A stretch of DNA of 64,000 nt, from contig NZ_VXJW01000009.1 of the NCBI RefSeq assembly GCF_008692845.1, positions 1 through 64,000 on the forward strand, in the 5' to 3' direction. The notes below the pieces were generated by a model. It was not told the DNA's origin, searched no databases, and saw nothing but the letters and a program-made list of their open reading frames with translations. Numbering within the stretch: the stretch's first letter is position 1; each line of letters opens with the position of its first letter. This document shows, in pieces, positions 19,156 to 31,060 of this stretch. The stretch comes from Salmonella enterica subsp. arizonae. GTDB taxonomy: Bacteria > Pseudomonadota > Gammaproteobacteria > Enterobacterales > Enterobacteriaceae. Made by a program: the position numbers and the translations under genes.

Positions 19156-21432
19156 ATGCTCAATCAAGAACTGGAACTCAGTTTAAACATGGCTTTCGCC
19201 AGAGCGCGCGAGCACCGTCATGAGTTTATGACCGTCGAGCATCTGTTGTTGGCGCTGCTCAGCAATCCATCAGCTCGCGAAGCGCTGGAAGCATGCTCCG
19301 TGGATCTGGTGGCGCTCCGTCAGGAACTCGAAGCCTTCATTGAACAAACCACACCTGTACTGCCTGCCAGTGAAGAAGAGCGTGATACGCAACCGACGTT
19401 AAGTTTCCAGCGTGTCCTGCAACGTGCCGTCTTCCATGTTCAGTCTTCCGGGCGTAGTGAAGTGACTGGCGCGAATGTGCTGGTGGCTATCTTTAGCGAA
19501 CAGGAATCACAGGCGGCTTATCTGCTGCGTAAGCATGAAGTGAGCCGTCTGGATATCGTGAACTTTATTTCTCACGGGACGCGAAAAGACGAACCGAGCC
19601 AATCTTCCGATCTCGGCAATCAGCCAACTGGTGACGAACAAGCTGGCGGGGAGGAACGTATGGAAAACTTCACGACGAATCTTAACCAACTTGCTCGCGT
19701 GGGCGGCATCGATCCGCTGATTGGTCGTGAAAAAGAACTGGAACGCGCGATTCAGGTATTGTGTCGTCGCCGTAAAAACAACCCGCTGTTGGTGGGCGAA
19801 TCGGGCGTCGGTAAAACGGCGATTGCTGAAGGACTGGCCTGGCGTATAGTTCAGGGGGATGTGCCGGAAGTGATGGCCGATTGCATCCTCTACTCGCTGG
19901 ATATCGGTTCGCTGCTGGCGGGCACCAAATACCGCGGCGATTTTGAAAAACGGTTTAAGGCGTTGCTGAAACAGCTTGAGCAGGATACCAACAGCATCCT
20001 GTTTATCGATGAAATCCATACCATTATCGGCGCTGGCGCGGCGTCGGGCGGACAGGTGGATGCGGCAAATCTGATTAAACCACTGCTTTCCAGCGGCAAG
20101 ATCCGGGTGATCGGCTCAACGACCTATCAGGAATTCAGTAATATTTTTGAGAAAGACCGCGCATTAGCGCGCCGTTTCCAGAAAATTGATATTACCGAGC
20201 CTTCGGTGGAAGAGACGGTGCAAATTATCAACGGCCTGAAGCCTAAGTACGAAGCGCACCACGACGTGCGTTATACCGCGAAGGCGGTACGTGCGGCGGT
20301 TGAGCTGGCGGTAAAATATATCAATGACCGTCATCTGCCGGATAAAGCCATTGACGTGATTGACGAAGCGGGCGCTCGGGCGCGTTTGCTGCCGGTGAGC
20401 AAACGAAAGAAAACGGTCAACGTAGCGGATATTGAGTCTGTGGTGGCGCGAATTGCGCGAATCCCTGAAAAGAGCGTCTCGCAAAGCGATCGCGATACGC
20501 TGAAGAATTTGGGCGATCGTCTGAAAATGTTGGTCTTCGGCCAGGATAATGCTATTGAGGCGCTGACTGAAGCTATTAAGATGAGTCGTGCGGGGCTGGG
20601 CCATGAGCATAAACCTGTCGGCTCGTTCTTGTTCGCCGGACCCACTGGCGTAGGGAAAACTGAGGTTACGGTACAGCTTTCCAAAGCGCTGGGTATTGAG
20701 CTGCTGCGTTTCGATATGTCCGAATATATGGAACGTCATACAGTGAGCCGTTTGATCGGCGCGCCTCCGGGATACGTTGGTTTCGACCAGGGCGGGTTGC
20801 TGACGGATGCGGTGATTAAACATCCACACGCCGTATTGCTGCTGGATGAGATCGAAAAAGCGCACCCTGATGTCTTTAACCTGCTGCTGCAGGTGATGGA
20901 TAACGGTACGCTGACGGATAACAACGGACGTAAGGCGGATTTCCGCAACGTGGTGCTGGTGATGACCACCAACGCTGGCGTGCGAGAAACTGAACGTAAA
21001 TCTATTGGTCTTATTCATCAGGACAACAGTACCGATGCGATGGGCGAGATCAAGAAAGTGTTTACGCCTGAGTTCCGTAACCGTCTCGACAACATTATTT
21101 GGTTCGATCATCTGTCTGGCGAGGTGATTCATCAGGTTGTCGATAAGTTTATCGTTGAGTTGCAGGCGCAGTTGGACCAGAAAGGCGTCTCCCTGGAAGT
21201 TAGCCAGGAAGCGCGCGACTGGCTGGCGGAAAAGGGCTATGACCGGGCGATGGGCGCAAGACCGATGGCGCGTGTGATTCAGGATAACCTGAAAAAACCG
21301 CTGGCCAATGAGTTGCTGTTTGGTTCGCTGGTTGACGGCGGACAGGTCACTGTCGCGCTGGATAAAGAGAAAAATGCATTGACGTACGGTTTTCAGAGTG
21401 CGCAAAAGCACAAGCCGGAAGCCGCGCATTAA
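19156..21432 (+). CDS. clpA: ATP-dependent Clp protease ATP-binding subunit ClpA
   Basis: ClpA is the AAA+ unfoldase that feeds proteins to ClpP. The protein (758 aa, the E. coli length) begins with the N-domain ([14 protein letters not shown]), followed by two ATPase modules. D1 has Walker A GESGVGKT and Walker [12 protein letters not shown]2 has Walker A GPTGVGKT and Walker [12 protein letters not shown]. The D2 IGL-type loop that contacts ClpP is visible as KSIGLIHQ. I start at ATG 19156, preceded by GGGGGAGG; an upstream TTG would add five residues. A strong terminator follows 24 bases after the stop. Confidence 0.98.
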   Translation: MLNQELELSLNMAFARAREHRHEFMTVEHLLLALLSNPSAREALEACSVDLVALRQELEAFIEQTTPVLPASEEERDTQPTLSFQRVLQRAVFHVQSSGRSEVTGANVLVAIFSEQESQAAYLLRKHEVSRLDIVNFISHGTRKDEPSQSSDLGNQPTGDEQAGGEERMENFTTNLNQLARVGGIDPLIGREKELERAIQVLCRRRKNNPLLVGESGVGKTAIAEGLAWRIVQGDVPEVMADCILYSLDIGSLLAGTKYRGDFEKRFKALLKQLEQDTNSILFIDEIHTIIGAGAASGGQVDAANLIKPLLSSGKIRVIGSTTYQEFSNIFEKDRALARRFQKIDITEPSVEETVQIINGLKPKYEAHHDVRYTAKAVRAAVELAVKYINDRHLPDKAIDVIDEAGARARLLPVSKRKKTVNVADIESVVARIARIPEKSVSQSDRDTLKNLGDRLKMLVFGQDNAIEALTEAIKMSRAGLGHEHKPVGSFLFAGPTGVGKTEVTVQLSKALGIELLRFDMSEYMERHTVSRLIGAPPGYVGFDQGGLLTDAVIKHPHAVLLLDEIEKAHPDVFNLLLQVMDNGTLTDNNGRKADFRNVVLVMTTNAGVRETERKSIGLIHQDNSTDAMGEIKKVFTPEFRNRLDNIIWFDHLSGEVIHQVVDKFIVELQAQLDQKGVSLEVSQEARDWLAEKGYDRAMGARPMARVIQDNLKKPLANELLFGSLVDGGQVTVALDKEKNALTYGFQSAQKHKPEAAH

Positions 21433-21455
21433 TCTTCGTTTCACTATCGTACAAG

Positions 21456-21480
21456 CCGGGCCTTAGCGCCCGGTTTTTTT
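21456..21480 (+). terminator. clpA terminator
   Basis: The hairpin CCGGGC-CTTAGC-GCCCGG is followed by seven T residues, a canonical rho-independent terminator, 24 bp after the clpA stop. Confidence 0.85.
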
Positions 21481-21535
21481 ATGCCGGATATAAGCCCTTG
21501 CGCAGCCATCCGGCAATGGGGTGGTGGCTTTATGT

Positions 21536-21596
21536 GAAAAAAAAGCCCGTACTTTCGTACGAGCTCTTCTTTGAAGATGGCGGTGAGGGGGGGATT
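21536..21596 (-). repeat. Partial duplicate of the serW 3' end and terminator
   Basis: These 61 bases repeat 21717-21777 with one mismatch (G at 21557, A at 21738), 181 bp away in direct orientation. The copy contains the last 19 bases of the serW tRNA including CCA (21578-21596) and the full tRNA terminator hairpin. The 120-bp spacer is not tRNA; it contains a perfect 8-bp inverted repeat CAACTGGC-TGC-GCCAGTTG (21649-21667). A tRNA 3'-end duplication is the classical footprint of a site-specific integrant. Confidence 0.8.
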
Positions 21597-21724
21597 GACT
21601 CGCTGCGCTCGCCCTGCGGGCAGTCTCCTCGCAGGCTCGTCGTCTGTCCAACTGGCTGCGCCAGTTGTCGAACCCCGGCCGGGTGTTCTCATCCCCCCGG
21701 TAAGGTGGCGTAATGCGAAAAAAA

Positions 21725-21751
21725 AGCCCGTACTTTCATACGAGCTCTTCT
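21725..21751 (-). terminator. serW tRNA terminator
   Basis: On the minus strand, GCTCGTATGAAAGTACGGGC followed by eight T forms a GC-rich hairpin with a tetraloop and a T-run directly downstream of the tRNA. The duplicate copy at 21544-21570 has an even better stem, because the mismatch base restores pairing (CGTAC/GTACG). Confidence 0.8.
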
Positions 21752-21758
21752 TTGAAGA

Positions 21759-21846
21759 TGGCGGTGAGGGGGGGATTCGAACCCCCGATACGTTGCCGTA
21801 TACACACTTTCCAGGCGTGCTCCTTCAGCCACTCGGACACCTCACC
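21759..21846 (-). tRNA. serW: tRNA-Ser (anticodon GGA)
   Basis: The minus strand reads GGTGAGGTGTCCGAGTGGC, then an anticodon arm containing CTGGAAAG (anticodon GGA), a long variable arm (GTATACGGCAACGTATC), the T-arm GGTTCGAATCC and the encoded CCA end. The acceptor pairs GGTGAGG with CCTCACC. The length is 88 nt, normal for class II tRNA-Ser. It reads UCC/UCU codons. Its 3' end is a known integration hotspot in E. coli, and a partial duplicate lies just downstream. Confidence 0.97.
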
Positions 21847-21993
21847 ATATTGTATTGCTGCCTGACCGCTTGGGGGCAACGGGGCGCTACTATAGGGAGT
21901 TGCGCTAAAACGGTCAAGCAGAATTTACATATTCACTGTCGTTTGCTCATGCAATAGACATCATCCCTGCCTGAACCAGCGCGGGGAAGCAAA

Positions 21994-22671
21994 TTAGCGT
22001 TGCGAATCTAACCTCTCGTTGTTCTTTACCACATCCTGCACTTTGCTGTAGCTTTCCATCAACAACTGATATGCCGGGAATACCTGAGTATAAACGTCGG
22101 CCCACGCGGCGGCATCTTCACGGTTCCAGGTGCCTTGCATCTCAGAGGCGACTGCAGCGGTATCCATCGGTACGACGCCAGCCTGCACGATGCGCGCCAA
22201 AGTGATTTCTTGCGCCATTTTGCTGTAGGTGCCGGAAGCGTCGATCACAGCAAACACTTTATAACCTTCCGCTACCGCGCTAATGGCCGGAAATGCCATG
22301 CACACGCTGGTAATCGTCCCGGCAATGATCAGCGTCTTACGGCCAGTCGCTTTTACCGCGTTGACGAAATCTTCGTTATCCCAGGCGTTAATTTCGCCTT
22401 TGCGCGCGATGTACTGCGCATGCGGCGCATTAGCATGAATTTCCGGGATCAGCGGGCCGTTCGGACCTTGCGGTACGGATGCCGTGGTAATGACCGGCAT
22501 TTTCGCCAACATCGCCATTTTCGCCAACGCCGCTGCGCGAGCGCGTAATTCCGGCAATGGCATATCGCCTACGGTCTGGAAAAGACCGCTTTGATGATCG
22601 ATTAAAAGCATCACGGAATCGTTAACATCAATTACCGGGCGCAAACCATTAAAATTAGCAGGACTGGACAT
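21994..22671 (-). CDS. Isochorismatase-family cysteine hydrolase (YcaC-like)
   Basis: The protein (225 aa) belongs to the isochorismatase/cysteine hydrolase superfamily and is most like YcaC. The catalytic triad is visible as Asp in [12 protein letters not shown], Lys in [11 protein letters not shown] and Cys in [12 protein letters not shown] start at ATG 22671, 7 bases after AAGGAGA; the further upstream ATG (22704) overlaps the pirin stop. It lies 19 bp downstream of the pirin gene, so they form an operon, with a LysR regulator divergent from the pair. The substrate is unknown. The native ycaC gene is decayed elsewhere in this window (43487-43999), so this may be its surviving paralogue. 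Confidence 0.88.
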   Translation of the reverse strand: MSSPANFNGLRPVIDVNDSVMLLIDHQSGLFQTVGDMPLPELRARAAALAKMAMLAKMPVITTASVPQGPNGPLIPEIHANAPHAQYIARKGEINAWDNEDFVNAVKATGRKTLIIAGTITSVCMAFPAISAVAEGYKVFAVIDASGTYSKMAQEITLARIVQAGVVPMDTAAVASEMQGTWNREDAAAWADVYTQVFPAYQLLMESYSKVQDVVKNNERLDSQR

Positions 22672-22690
22672 CGTATTCTCCTTCATTTTT

Positions 22691-23551
22691 TCAGATTTGG
22701 CCAAAACGGCCGGAGTTGAAATCGCGTACTGCTTCTGCGATCTCTTGTTTCGTGTTCATGACAAACGGGCCGTAACCCACAATCGGTTCATTCAGCGGCT
22801 TGCCTGATAACAGCAATACGCTGGCGTCGCTGCTGGTCTCAAAGTGCAGAGTTTTACCTTGCTGGCTCAACACCACCAGTTGCGCTTCATTGACCGATGT
22901 CGTGCCGTTCAGCGTGATATTGCCTTTCAGTACCACCAGCGCGGTGCTCCATCCTTCCGGCTGAGACAGCGTGAGCTGGCGATCGCGTAGCAGGCGCATA
23001 TCCCAGACATTGAGCGGCGAGAAAGTGTCCGCCGGGCCTTTTGCCTCTTCATAACGCCCTGCGATGACGCGCATGGTTCCGGCGTCATCCGGCAGCGTAA
23101 CGGTCGGGATAACATCCTGGGTGATGCTTTGATAAGCTGGGGTGGTCATTTTGTCCTTCATTGGAAGGTTGACCCACAACTGCACCATTTCCAGTTCGCC
23201 GCCCTGACGGGTAAACGCGTCGGAATGGAATTCTTCATGCAAAATACCTGCGCCTGCGGTCATCCACTGAACGTCGCCTGGGCCGATAACGCCTCCGCGA
23301 CCGGTAGAATCCCGGTGCTCGACTTCACCGCTATAAACAATCGTCACGGTCTCGAAACCGCGGTGTGGATGCTCCCCCACGCCGCGTTTTTCATTACCCG
23401 GCGTAAATGTGTGCGGTCCGGCATAATCCAGCAGCAGGAACGGACTCAACTGTTGCGTATGTGACTGATAAGAAAAGAGTGAACGAACCGGAAATCCATC
23501 GCCAACCCAGTGCGGGCGAGGTGCGGTATAGACGCCTGTAATCTGTTTCAT
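22691..23551 (-). CDS. Pirin-family protein
   Basis: The 286-residue product is a bicupin pirin. The metal-binding N-terminal cupin shows [24 protein letters not shown] (two His ligands plus a following His) and [17 protein letters not shown] (third His and Glu). The C-terminal cupin is less conserved. YhhW/YhaK-type relatives in E. coli can act as quercetinases, but the physiological role of most bacterial pirins is unknown. It is translated from ATG 23551 with GGAGAACACA upstream. It heads an operon with the isochorismatase-like gene and is divergent from a LysR regulator, which probably controls it. Confidence 0.9.
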   Translation of the reverse strand: MKQITGVYTAPRPHWVGDGFPVRSLFSYQSHTQQLSPFLLLDYAGPHTFTPGNEKRGVGEHPHRGFETVTIVYSGEVEHRDSTGRGGVIGPGDVQWMTAGAGILHEEFHSDAFTRQGGELEMVQLWVNLPMKDKMTTPAYQSITQDVIPTVTLPDDAGTMRVIAGRYEEAKGPADTFSPLNVWDMRLLRDRQLTLSQPEGWSTALVVLKGNITLNGTTSVNEAQLVVLSQQGKTLHFETSSDASVLLLSGKPLNEPIVGYGPFVMNTKQEIAEAVRDFNSGRFGQI

Positions 23552-23659
23552 TGTGTTCTCCTCGGTGGCATTGTCTTGATGTGAATAAGCTTATATTCAT
23601 GACAAAGTGATGAGTAGTGGCTAAAATGGTTCATACTGTTCTATTAATAGGACAATGCC

Positions 23660-24571
23660 ATGATGAAAATGGATCTCAATGATTTTGCGTGGTTTGTGCA
23701 TGTGGTCGAAGAGGGTGGGTTTGCCGCGGCGGGGCGGGCGCTTAATGAACCAAAATCAAAACTGAGTCGGCGTATTGCGCAACTGGAAGAGCGACTGGGC
23801 GTGCGTTTGATTCAGCGAACCACGCGGCAGTTTAATGTCACCGAAGTGGGGCAAACATTCTATGAGCACTGTAAAGCGATGCTGGTAGAAGCACAGGCGG
23901 CGCAGGATGCCATTGCCGCGTTGCAGGTAGAGCCTCGCGGTATCGTGAAGCTGACCTGTCCGGTGACGCTGCTGCATGTACACATTGGCCCAATGTTGGC
24001 GAAGTTTATGGCGCGCTATCCTGATGTTTCGCTACAACTTGAAGCGACCAATCGTCGGGTGGACGTCGTAGGGGAAGGGGTGGATGTGGCGATTCGCGTC
24101 AGGCCGCGCCCGTTTGAGGATAGCGACCTGGTGATGCGAGTTCTGGCTGACAGAGGGCATCGCTTGTTTGCCAGCCCGGATCTCATCGCGCGGATGGGCA
24201 GTCCTTCCGCGCCAGCGGAGTTGAGCCATTGGCCAGGGCTAAGTCTTGCATCGGGTAAGCATATCTACCGCTGGGAACTTTATGGCCCGCAGGGCGCGCG
24301 TGCAGAAGTCCATTTCACCCCGCGTATGATTACGACCGATATGCTGGCGTTACGTGAGGCGGCGATGGCGGGCGTGGGACTTGTTCAGTTACCTATCTTA
24401 ATGGTGAAAGAACAACTGGCCGCAGGTGAACTGGTCGCGGTACTGGAAGCGTGGGAGCCCCGGCGGGAGGTGATTCATGCCGTATTTCCATCCCGGCGAG
24501 GATTATTACCTTCGGTACGCGCGTTGGTCGATTTTTTGACAGAAGAATATGCGCGCATGGCGGAAGAATAA
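23660..24571 (+). CDS. LysR-family transcriptional regulator
   Basis: The product (303 aa from ATG 23660, or 302 from 23663) has an N-terminal winged HTH of the LysR type: NDFAWFVHVVEEGGFAAAGR, ALNEPKSKLSRRIAQLEERL, GVRLIQRTTRQFNVTEVG. A C-terminal periplasmic-binding-like effector domain follows (VKLTCPVTLLHVHIGPML ... GVGLVQLPILMVKEQLAAGELV). The closest class is the CrgA/DmlR-type regulators. It is divergent from the pirin/isochorismatase operon, and the 108-bp intergenic region is the likely site of action. The inducer is unknown. Confidence 0.9.
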   Translation: MMKMDLNDFAWFVHVVEEGGFAAAGRALNEPKSKLSRRIAQLEERLGVRLIQRTTRQFNVTEVGQTFYEHCKAMLVEAQAAQDAIAALQVEPRGIVKLTCPVTLLHVHIGPMLAKFMARYPDVSLQLEATNRRVDVVGEGVDVAIRVRPRPFEDSDLVMRVLADRGHRLFASPDLIARMGSPSAPAELSHWPGLSLASGKHIYRWELYGPQGARAEVHFTPRMITTDMLALREAAMAGVGLVQLPILMVKEQLAAGELVAVLEAWEPRREVIHAVFPSRRGLLPSVRALVDFLTEEYARMAEE

Positions 24572-24603
24572 TCCTTCTCGTTATTCATCTCATTAACGGA
24601 CGC

Positions 24604-24630
24604 AAAAAAGGCCGGTTAAACCGACCTTTT
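24604..24630. terminator. Bidirectional terminator between the LysR gene and infA
   Basis: AAAAGGCCGGTT-AAACCGACCTTTT forms a near-perfect hairpin with A/T tracts on both sides, between two convergent genes. Confidence 0.75.
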
Positions 24631-24663
24631 ATCCAGCCGCCCTTCAGGACGTGGGGGGAACAA

Positions 24664-25192
<529 letters not shown>

Positions 25193-25897
25193 TCACTTTC
25201 GGGGCAAAAATAATGTCCGCGGCACCCAAAAACGGGAGGCCAGCGGCTGTTGACGCAAGCGTGAGAGGTGTTCAAGGTAGTCGCAACGTGGGATTTCAAT
25301 TGCGCCAAGCGAGGCGGTATGACTATTAAGCACCTGACAATCAATAAGTTTACCGCCGTGATGGAGAAATTCAGCGCAAAAAACCAGCAGTGCGGTTTTA
25401 GAGGCATTTTCCTTGCGACTAAACATTGATTCGCCGCAAAACAGCGCTCCCTGCGAGACGCCATACATCCCGCCGACCAATTCCTGATCGCGCCACACTT
25501 CAATCGAGTGCGCATGCCCCAATTCATGTAATCGACGATAGGCTTCCTCAATACCGCGCGTTATCCAGGTGCCTTCGTCACGATGGTTTGTGCATCCATC
25601 AATAACCCGGTCGAAAGCGTAATTGAGCGTCACGCGGTAGGGGGATGTGTTATGAAAACGTTTCATACTACGACTGAGGTGAAATTCTTCAGGCCACAGC
25701 ACGGCGCGCGGATCGGGCGACCACCACAGAATCGGGTCGCCTGGCGAAAACCATGGAAAAATCCCGTGCTGATAGGCCATTAACAACCGGGCAGGGCTGA
25801 GATCGCCGCCAAGCGCCAGTAAACCGTTAGGCTCACGTAACGCGCCTTCCGGCGAAGGGAAGGCGATAGAATGTCGGGAAAGCTGAACCAGGCGCAT
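25193..25897 (-). CDS. aat: Leucyl/phenylalanyl-tRNA-protein transferase
   Basis: Aat transfers Leu or Phe from aminoacyl-tRNA to the N-terminal Arg or Lys of proteins, making N-degrons recognised by ClpS. The protein (234 aa) has the family motifs [60 protein letters not shown] and [16 protein letters not shown]. It lies 44 bp after cydC, as in E. coli. The window thus carries both the writer (aat) and reader (clpS/clpA) of the Leu/N-degron pathway. Confidence 0.98.
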   Translation of the reverse strand: MRLVQLSRHSIAFPSPEGALREPNGLLALGGDLSPARLLMAYQHGIFPWFSPGDPILWWSPDPRAVLWPEEFHLSRSMKRFHNTSPYRVTLNYAFDRVIDGCTNHRDEGTWITRGIEEAYRRLHELGHAHSIEVWRDQELVGGMYGVSQGALFCGESMFSRKENASKTALLVFCAEFLHHGGKLIDCQVLNSHTASLGAIEIPRCDYLEHLSRLRQQPLASRFWVPRTLFLPRK

Positions 25898-25941
25898 GAC
25901 GGCGAAACTCCAGTACGCAAGTCTGAACGTTCAATAATAGC

Positions 25942-27663
25942 TTACAGACGTTGTTTAAACTGATAATAGCGCCCTTGCCCGGCTAACAATTCTGCGTGAG
26001 TGCCTCGCTCAATGATGCGTCCGTCGTCCATCACGATGATTTGATCAAAACGGGCCAGGCCGCGCAAACGGTGAGTCACCATAAGGACGGTTTTCTGACG
26101 CATAACATCGGCAAGTAGTTCAAGCATTTCACTCTCGGTGGTTGCATCCAGCCCTTCAGTAGGCTCATCCAGCAGCATTAAGGGGGCATCGTGCAACAGC
26201 GCTCGGGCGATGGCCAGACGACGAAGTTCGCCGCCGGATAGCAGGCGACCGCCTTCGCCGAGCCAGCTATTGAGCCCGCTATCTTCGAGCAGTTTTTCCA
26301 GGCCGACGCGACGCAGCATGTCGGAAAGGGCATCGTCGCTGGCATTGGGCGCCGCCAGCAATAAGTTATCACGCAACGTGGCGCTGAACAGATGGACACG
26401 CTGCGGCACCACGCTGATGGTCCGGCGTAATGCGGATTCGCTCAGCGAAGATAGCGGAAGGCCGTTGACCAGAATTTCGCCTTGTTGCGGGTCCCTGGCG
26501 CGGGTGAGTAGCTGCAATAGCGTTGATTTTCCGCAGCCGGTACGCCCCAGAATAGCGATATGTTCGCCAGGAGTAGCCTGTAATGAAAGGGCATTAAGCG
26601 CATTAATCGGCTGGCCGGGATAATGAAACGAAACGTCCCGCAGCGTGAGCGTGACGTTCTCCGGCGCGATAGATTCTGTCTGCGGAAAGGTCACTTCCGG
26701 CTTTTGCTCCGTTAATTCCGTGATACGAAGCGCAGAGGCGATAACCTGCCCCAGATGCTGGAACGCGCCGGTAACAGGCGCAAGCGCCTCGAAAGCCGCC
26801 AGCGCGCAGAAGACAAACAGCGCGATGAGCGCGCCGGGCTGCGTATTGCCGCCAACGCCGCCGGAGGCCATCCACAACATTAACATCACCGCCAGCGCGC
26901 CAATCAGCAGCATTAACGCCTGCGATAAGGCGGTCAGTTCAGACTGCCGGCGTTGGGCCTCATGCCATTGTAATTCGGTGGCTTCCATTTGCGCCCGATA
27001 GCGTTTGCTGGCGCCAAAAATAGTGAGTTCCGCCTGGCCCTGTAACCATGACGTTAACTGCTGGCGATACTGACCACGTAGATATGTCAGATTTTGGCCG
27101 GTATTTTTGCCAGCGCGATAAAACACCGGCGGCATAATAAACAGCGTCAACAGCATAATGCCGCCCAGCGTAATAGCCAGCGTAAAATCAAGAACGCTAA
27201 GCCCCAGGGTGACAATCATAATCACCACAAAAGCGCCGACCAGCGGGGAGATGACGCGCAAATAGAGATGATCCAGCGTGTCGACGTCGGCCACGATACG
27301 GTTAAGCAATTCACCTTGCTGATAACGCGCCAGACCTGCAGGGGAGAGCGGCAAAAGTTTACTGAAGGTATAAATACGCAGGTGTTGCAGCACGCGGAAC
27401 GTGGCGTCATGACTGACCAGACGTTCAAAATAACGGCCGGCGGTACGGGTAATAGCCGCGCCGCGAACGCCTGCCGCCGGGAGCATGTAGTTAAAACTGT
27501 AAATTCCCGCGAAGCCTGCGATAGCGGATGCGGACAGGAACCAACCGGAAAGCGTCAACAGTCCGATACTGGCAAGCAGAGTCAGGATCGCCAACGCAAT
27601 TCCCAGCGTTAGCATCCATTTATGGCGTTTATAAAGCGTCAGATAAGGGAGTAGCGCGCGCAT
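25942..27663 (-). CDS. cydC: Heterodimeric ABC exporter subunit CydC
   Basis: CydC pairs with CydD in the inner membrane to form the CydDC exporter of glutathione and cysteine, and is needed for assembly of cytochrome bd and periplasmic c-type cytochromes. The 573-residue protein has an N-terminal six-helix ABC membrane domain and an ATPase domain with Walker A GRTGCGKST, signature LLSGGELRRLAIARALL and Walker B LMLLDEPTEGLD. The start codon abuts the cydD stop with no gap, so the two are coupled. Confidence 0.97.
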   Translation of the reverse strand: MRALLPYLTLYKRHKWMLTLGIALAILTLLASIGLLTLSGWFLSASAIAGFAGIYSFNYMLPAAGVRGAAITRTAGRYFERLVSHDATFRVLQHLRIYTFSKLLPLSPAGLARYQQGELLNRIVADVDTLDHLYLRVISPLVGAFVVIMIVTLGLSVLDFTLAITLGGIMLLTLFIMPPVFYRAGKNTGQNLTYLRGQYRQQLTSWLQGQAELTIFGASKRYRAQMEATELQWHEAQRRQSELTALSQALMLLIGALAVMLMLWMASGGVGGNTQPGALIALFVFCALAAFEALAPVTGAFQHLGQVIASALRITELTEQKPEVTFPQTESIAPENVTLTLRDVSFHYPGQPINALNALSLQATPGEHIAILGRTGCGKSTLLQLLTRARDPQQGEILVNGLPLSSLSESALRRTISVVPQRVHLFSATLRDNLLLAAPNASDDALSDMLRRVGLEKLLEDSGLNSWLGEGGRLLSGGELRRLAIARALLHDAPLMLLDEPTEGLDATTESEMLELLADVMRQKTVLMVTHRLRGLARFDQIIVMDDGRIIERGTHAELLAGQGRYYQFKQRL

Positions 27664-29430
27664 TTAAATATCCTCCTGACGGTGAGCCAGTAACATCGCA
27701 AAAGCGCCGTTGGCGACGCTGAGTTCAGCATAGCTGCCTTGTTCGACAATCGCGCCATCTTGCATAACCCAGATAGCATCCCAGTCGGCGAGGTCTTCCA
27801 GTTGATGCGTCACCATTAATGTGGTCTGGCGTTTTGACGCCGCTTTTAACGCCTGCATGACGCGCTGCTCGCTGTGAGCGTCCAGGCTTGCCGCCGGTTC
27901 ATCCAGCAACAGTAGTTGACAGGGGTTAAGTAGCGCGCGGGCAACCGCCACACGCTGCGCCTGGCCGACAGAAAGTCTGCTGGCATGATTGCCGAGCGGA
28001 GTATCCACTCCCTGCGGGAGCAGCGGTAAAAACTCGCTTACCCATGCGGCGTCAAGCGCGGCGTGAAGTTCCTGCTCACTGGCGTCCGGACGCGCCAGTA
28101 ATATGTTTTCGCGTAGCGTCGCCGCAGGCAATTGTGGATTTTGTCCGACCCAGGAGAGATGGCGGCGCCAGGATTCCGGCGAGAGATCGCGAAGCTCGAC
28201 ACCGTTAATACGCAAAGAGCCCTGATAGGAGAGAAAACCTGATAGTACATTCAGCAGAGAGCTTTTGCCGGAACCGCTGCGTCCTACCAGAACGGCGCGT
28301 TCCCCTGCCGCTAAGGAGAAATTCAGCGGCCCGGCAAGCGTTTTGCCTTCTGGCGAGGTGATAATGAGATTGACCGCGTCAATGGTGACAGGTTCGTTTT
28401 CCGCCAACTCGACTTCGCCGCGCTCCGGGTGGGCGAGGGGCGTTTCCAGAAAGGTCTTCAGGCTATCCGCCGCGCCAACCGCCTGCGCCTTAGCATGATA
28501 AAACGTGCCGAGGTCGCGTAACGGCTGGAAAAACTCCGGCGCGAGGATTAAGGCGAGGAACCCGGCGGCGAGCGTAACGCCAGTACCGTAATGACCAAAG
28601 TTCAGTTCGCCCAGGTAAGAGAAGCCGAAATAAACGGCGACCAGTGCAATAGAAAGAGAGGTGAAAAATTCCAGCACGCCGGAAGATAAAAAGGCCAGGC
28701 GCAGCACTTCCATCGTGCGCTGACGAAAATCCTGCGATGCTGCGCGAATACTTTCGGTTTCCGCTTCGCCGCGTCCGAAAATTCGCAGCGTTTCCATCCC
28801 GCGCAGGCGGTCAAGAAAATGGCCGCTTAGCCGGGCAAGCGCAAGGAAATTGCGGCGGTTGGCGTCAGCTGCGCCCATCCCCACCATCGCCATAAATAAG
28901 GGAATGAGCGGGGCGGTGCCCAGCAGAATCAGCGCCGCCGCCCAGTTTGACGGGAAAATCGCCGCCACGATTAAGAGCGGTACGCAAACGGCAAGCGCCA
29001 TTTGCGGCAGATAGCGCGCATAATAGTCATGCATATTGTCAATCTGTTCCATCACTAGCGTCGCCCAGCTACCGGCTGGTTTACCCTGAATCCAGGCGGG
29101 GCCGGCTTGTTGCAGGCGATCTAATACCTGACGGCGGATCTCAAAGCGAATATGTTGCCCAGCATGGAAACCGACGCGCTCGCGCAGCCACACTACCCAG
29201 GCGCGGAGGACAAAGACCAGTATCAGAAGGGTAAAAGGGAGCAACAGCGCTTCCCGTGGGATGTTCTCCATGATCATATATTGCAGGATACGTGCCATGA
29301 TCCAGGCCTGAGCGACAATTAATACACTACTCATAAACCCCAACAGGCGGGAAATGTTCAACCACCGTTGGGAGATTGCGCTTTGCTGTTTTAACCAGCG
29401 GGTCAGCTCTTTTTGACGGGTTTTATTCAT
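27664..29430 (-). CDS. cydD: Heterodimeric ABC exporter subunit CydD
   Basis: CydD (588 aa) is the first gene of cydDC. Six membrane segments occupy the N-terminal half (first LLGFMSSVLIVAQAWIMARIL). The ATPase domain has Walker A GRSGSGKSSLLNVL, signature LSVGQAQRVAVARALL and Walker B LLLLDEPAASLD. Its partner is CydC, directly downstream, and aat follows. Cytochrome bd assembly depends on the pair. It is separated from trxB by a terminator hairpin at 29495-29522. Confidence 0.97.
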   Translation of the reverse strand: MNKTRQKELTRWLKQQSAISQRWLNISRLLGFMSSVLIVAQAWIMARILQYMIMENIPREALLLPFTLLILVFVLRAWVVWLRERVGFHAGQHIRFEIRRQVLDRLQQAGPAWIQGKPAGSWATLVMEQIDNMHDYYARYLPQMALAVCVPLLIVAAIFPSNWAAALILLGTAPLIPLFMAMVGMGAADANRRNFLALARLSGHFLDRLRGMETLRIFGRGEAETESIRAASQDFRQRTMEVLRLAFLSSGVLEFFTSLSIALVAVYFGFSYLGELNFGHYGTGVTLAAGFLALILAPEFFQPLRDLGTFYHAKAQAVGAADSLKTFLETPLAHPERGEVELAENEPVTIDAVNLIITSPEGKTLAGPLNFSLAAGERAVLVGRSGSGKSSLLNVLSGFLSYQGSLRINGVELRDLSPESWRRHLSWVGQNPQLPAATLRENILLARPDASEQELHAALDAAWVSEFLPLLPQGVDTPLGNHASRLSVGQAQRVAVARALLNPCQLLLLDEPAASLDAHSEQRVMQALKAASKRQTTLMVTHQLEDLADWDAIWVMQDGAIVEQGSYAELSVANGAFAMLLAHRQEDI

Positions 29431-29494
29431 TGCACGCTTAGCAGGTGAGTTATTGGAATTTCAGGCAGGGGCAATGTTACAACGACGCAAAAAT

Positions 29495-29522
29495 AAAGGC
29501 GACTTATAGTCGCCTTTTTTTA
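29495..29522. terminator. Terminator between trxB and cydD
   Basis: AAAGGCGACT-TAT-AGTCGCCTTTTTTT is a perfect stem with a T-run on the plus strand and TTTATTTTT on the minus strand. It lies just downstream of trxB on the minus strand. Confidence 0.75.
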
Positions 29523-29545
29523 CTTTTGTTACTGATTTGTAAAAG

Positions 29546-31060
<1,515 letters not shown>

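Noticed and set aside
20164..21444. Long minus-strand frame (426 codons) antisense to clpA
   Set aside because: Shadow frame of clpA; the translation is Arg/His/Gln-rich without any domain pattern.
21597..21716. Possible second tRNA gene in the spacer between the serW repeats
   Set aside because: It has a GGTTCGA-like T-loop string but no acceptor, D-arm or anticodon arm pairing.
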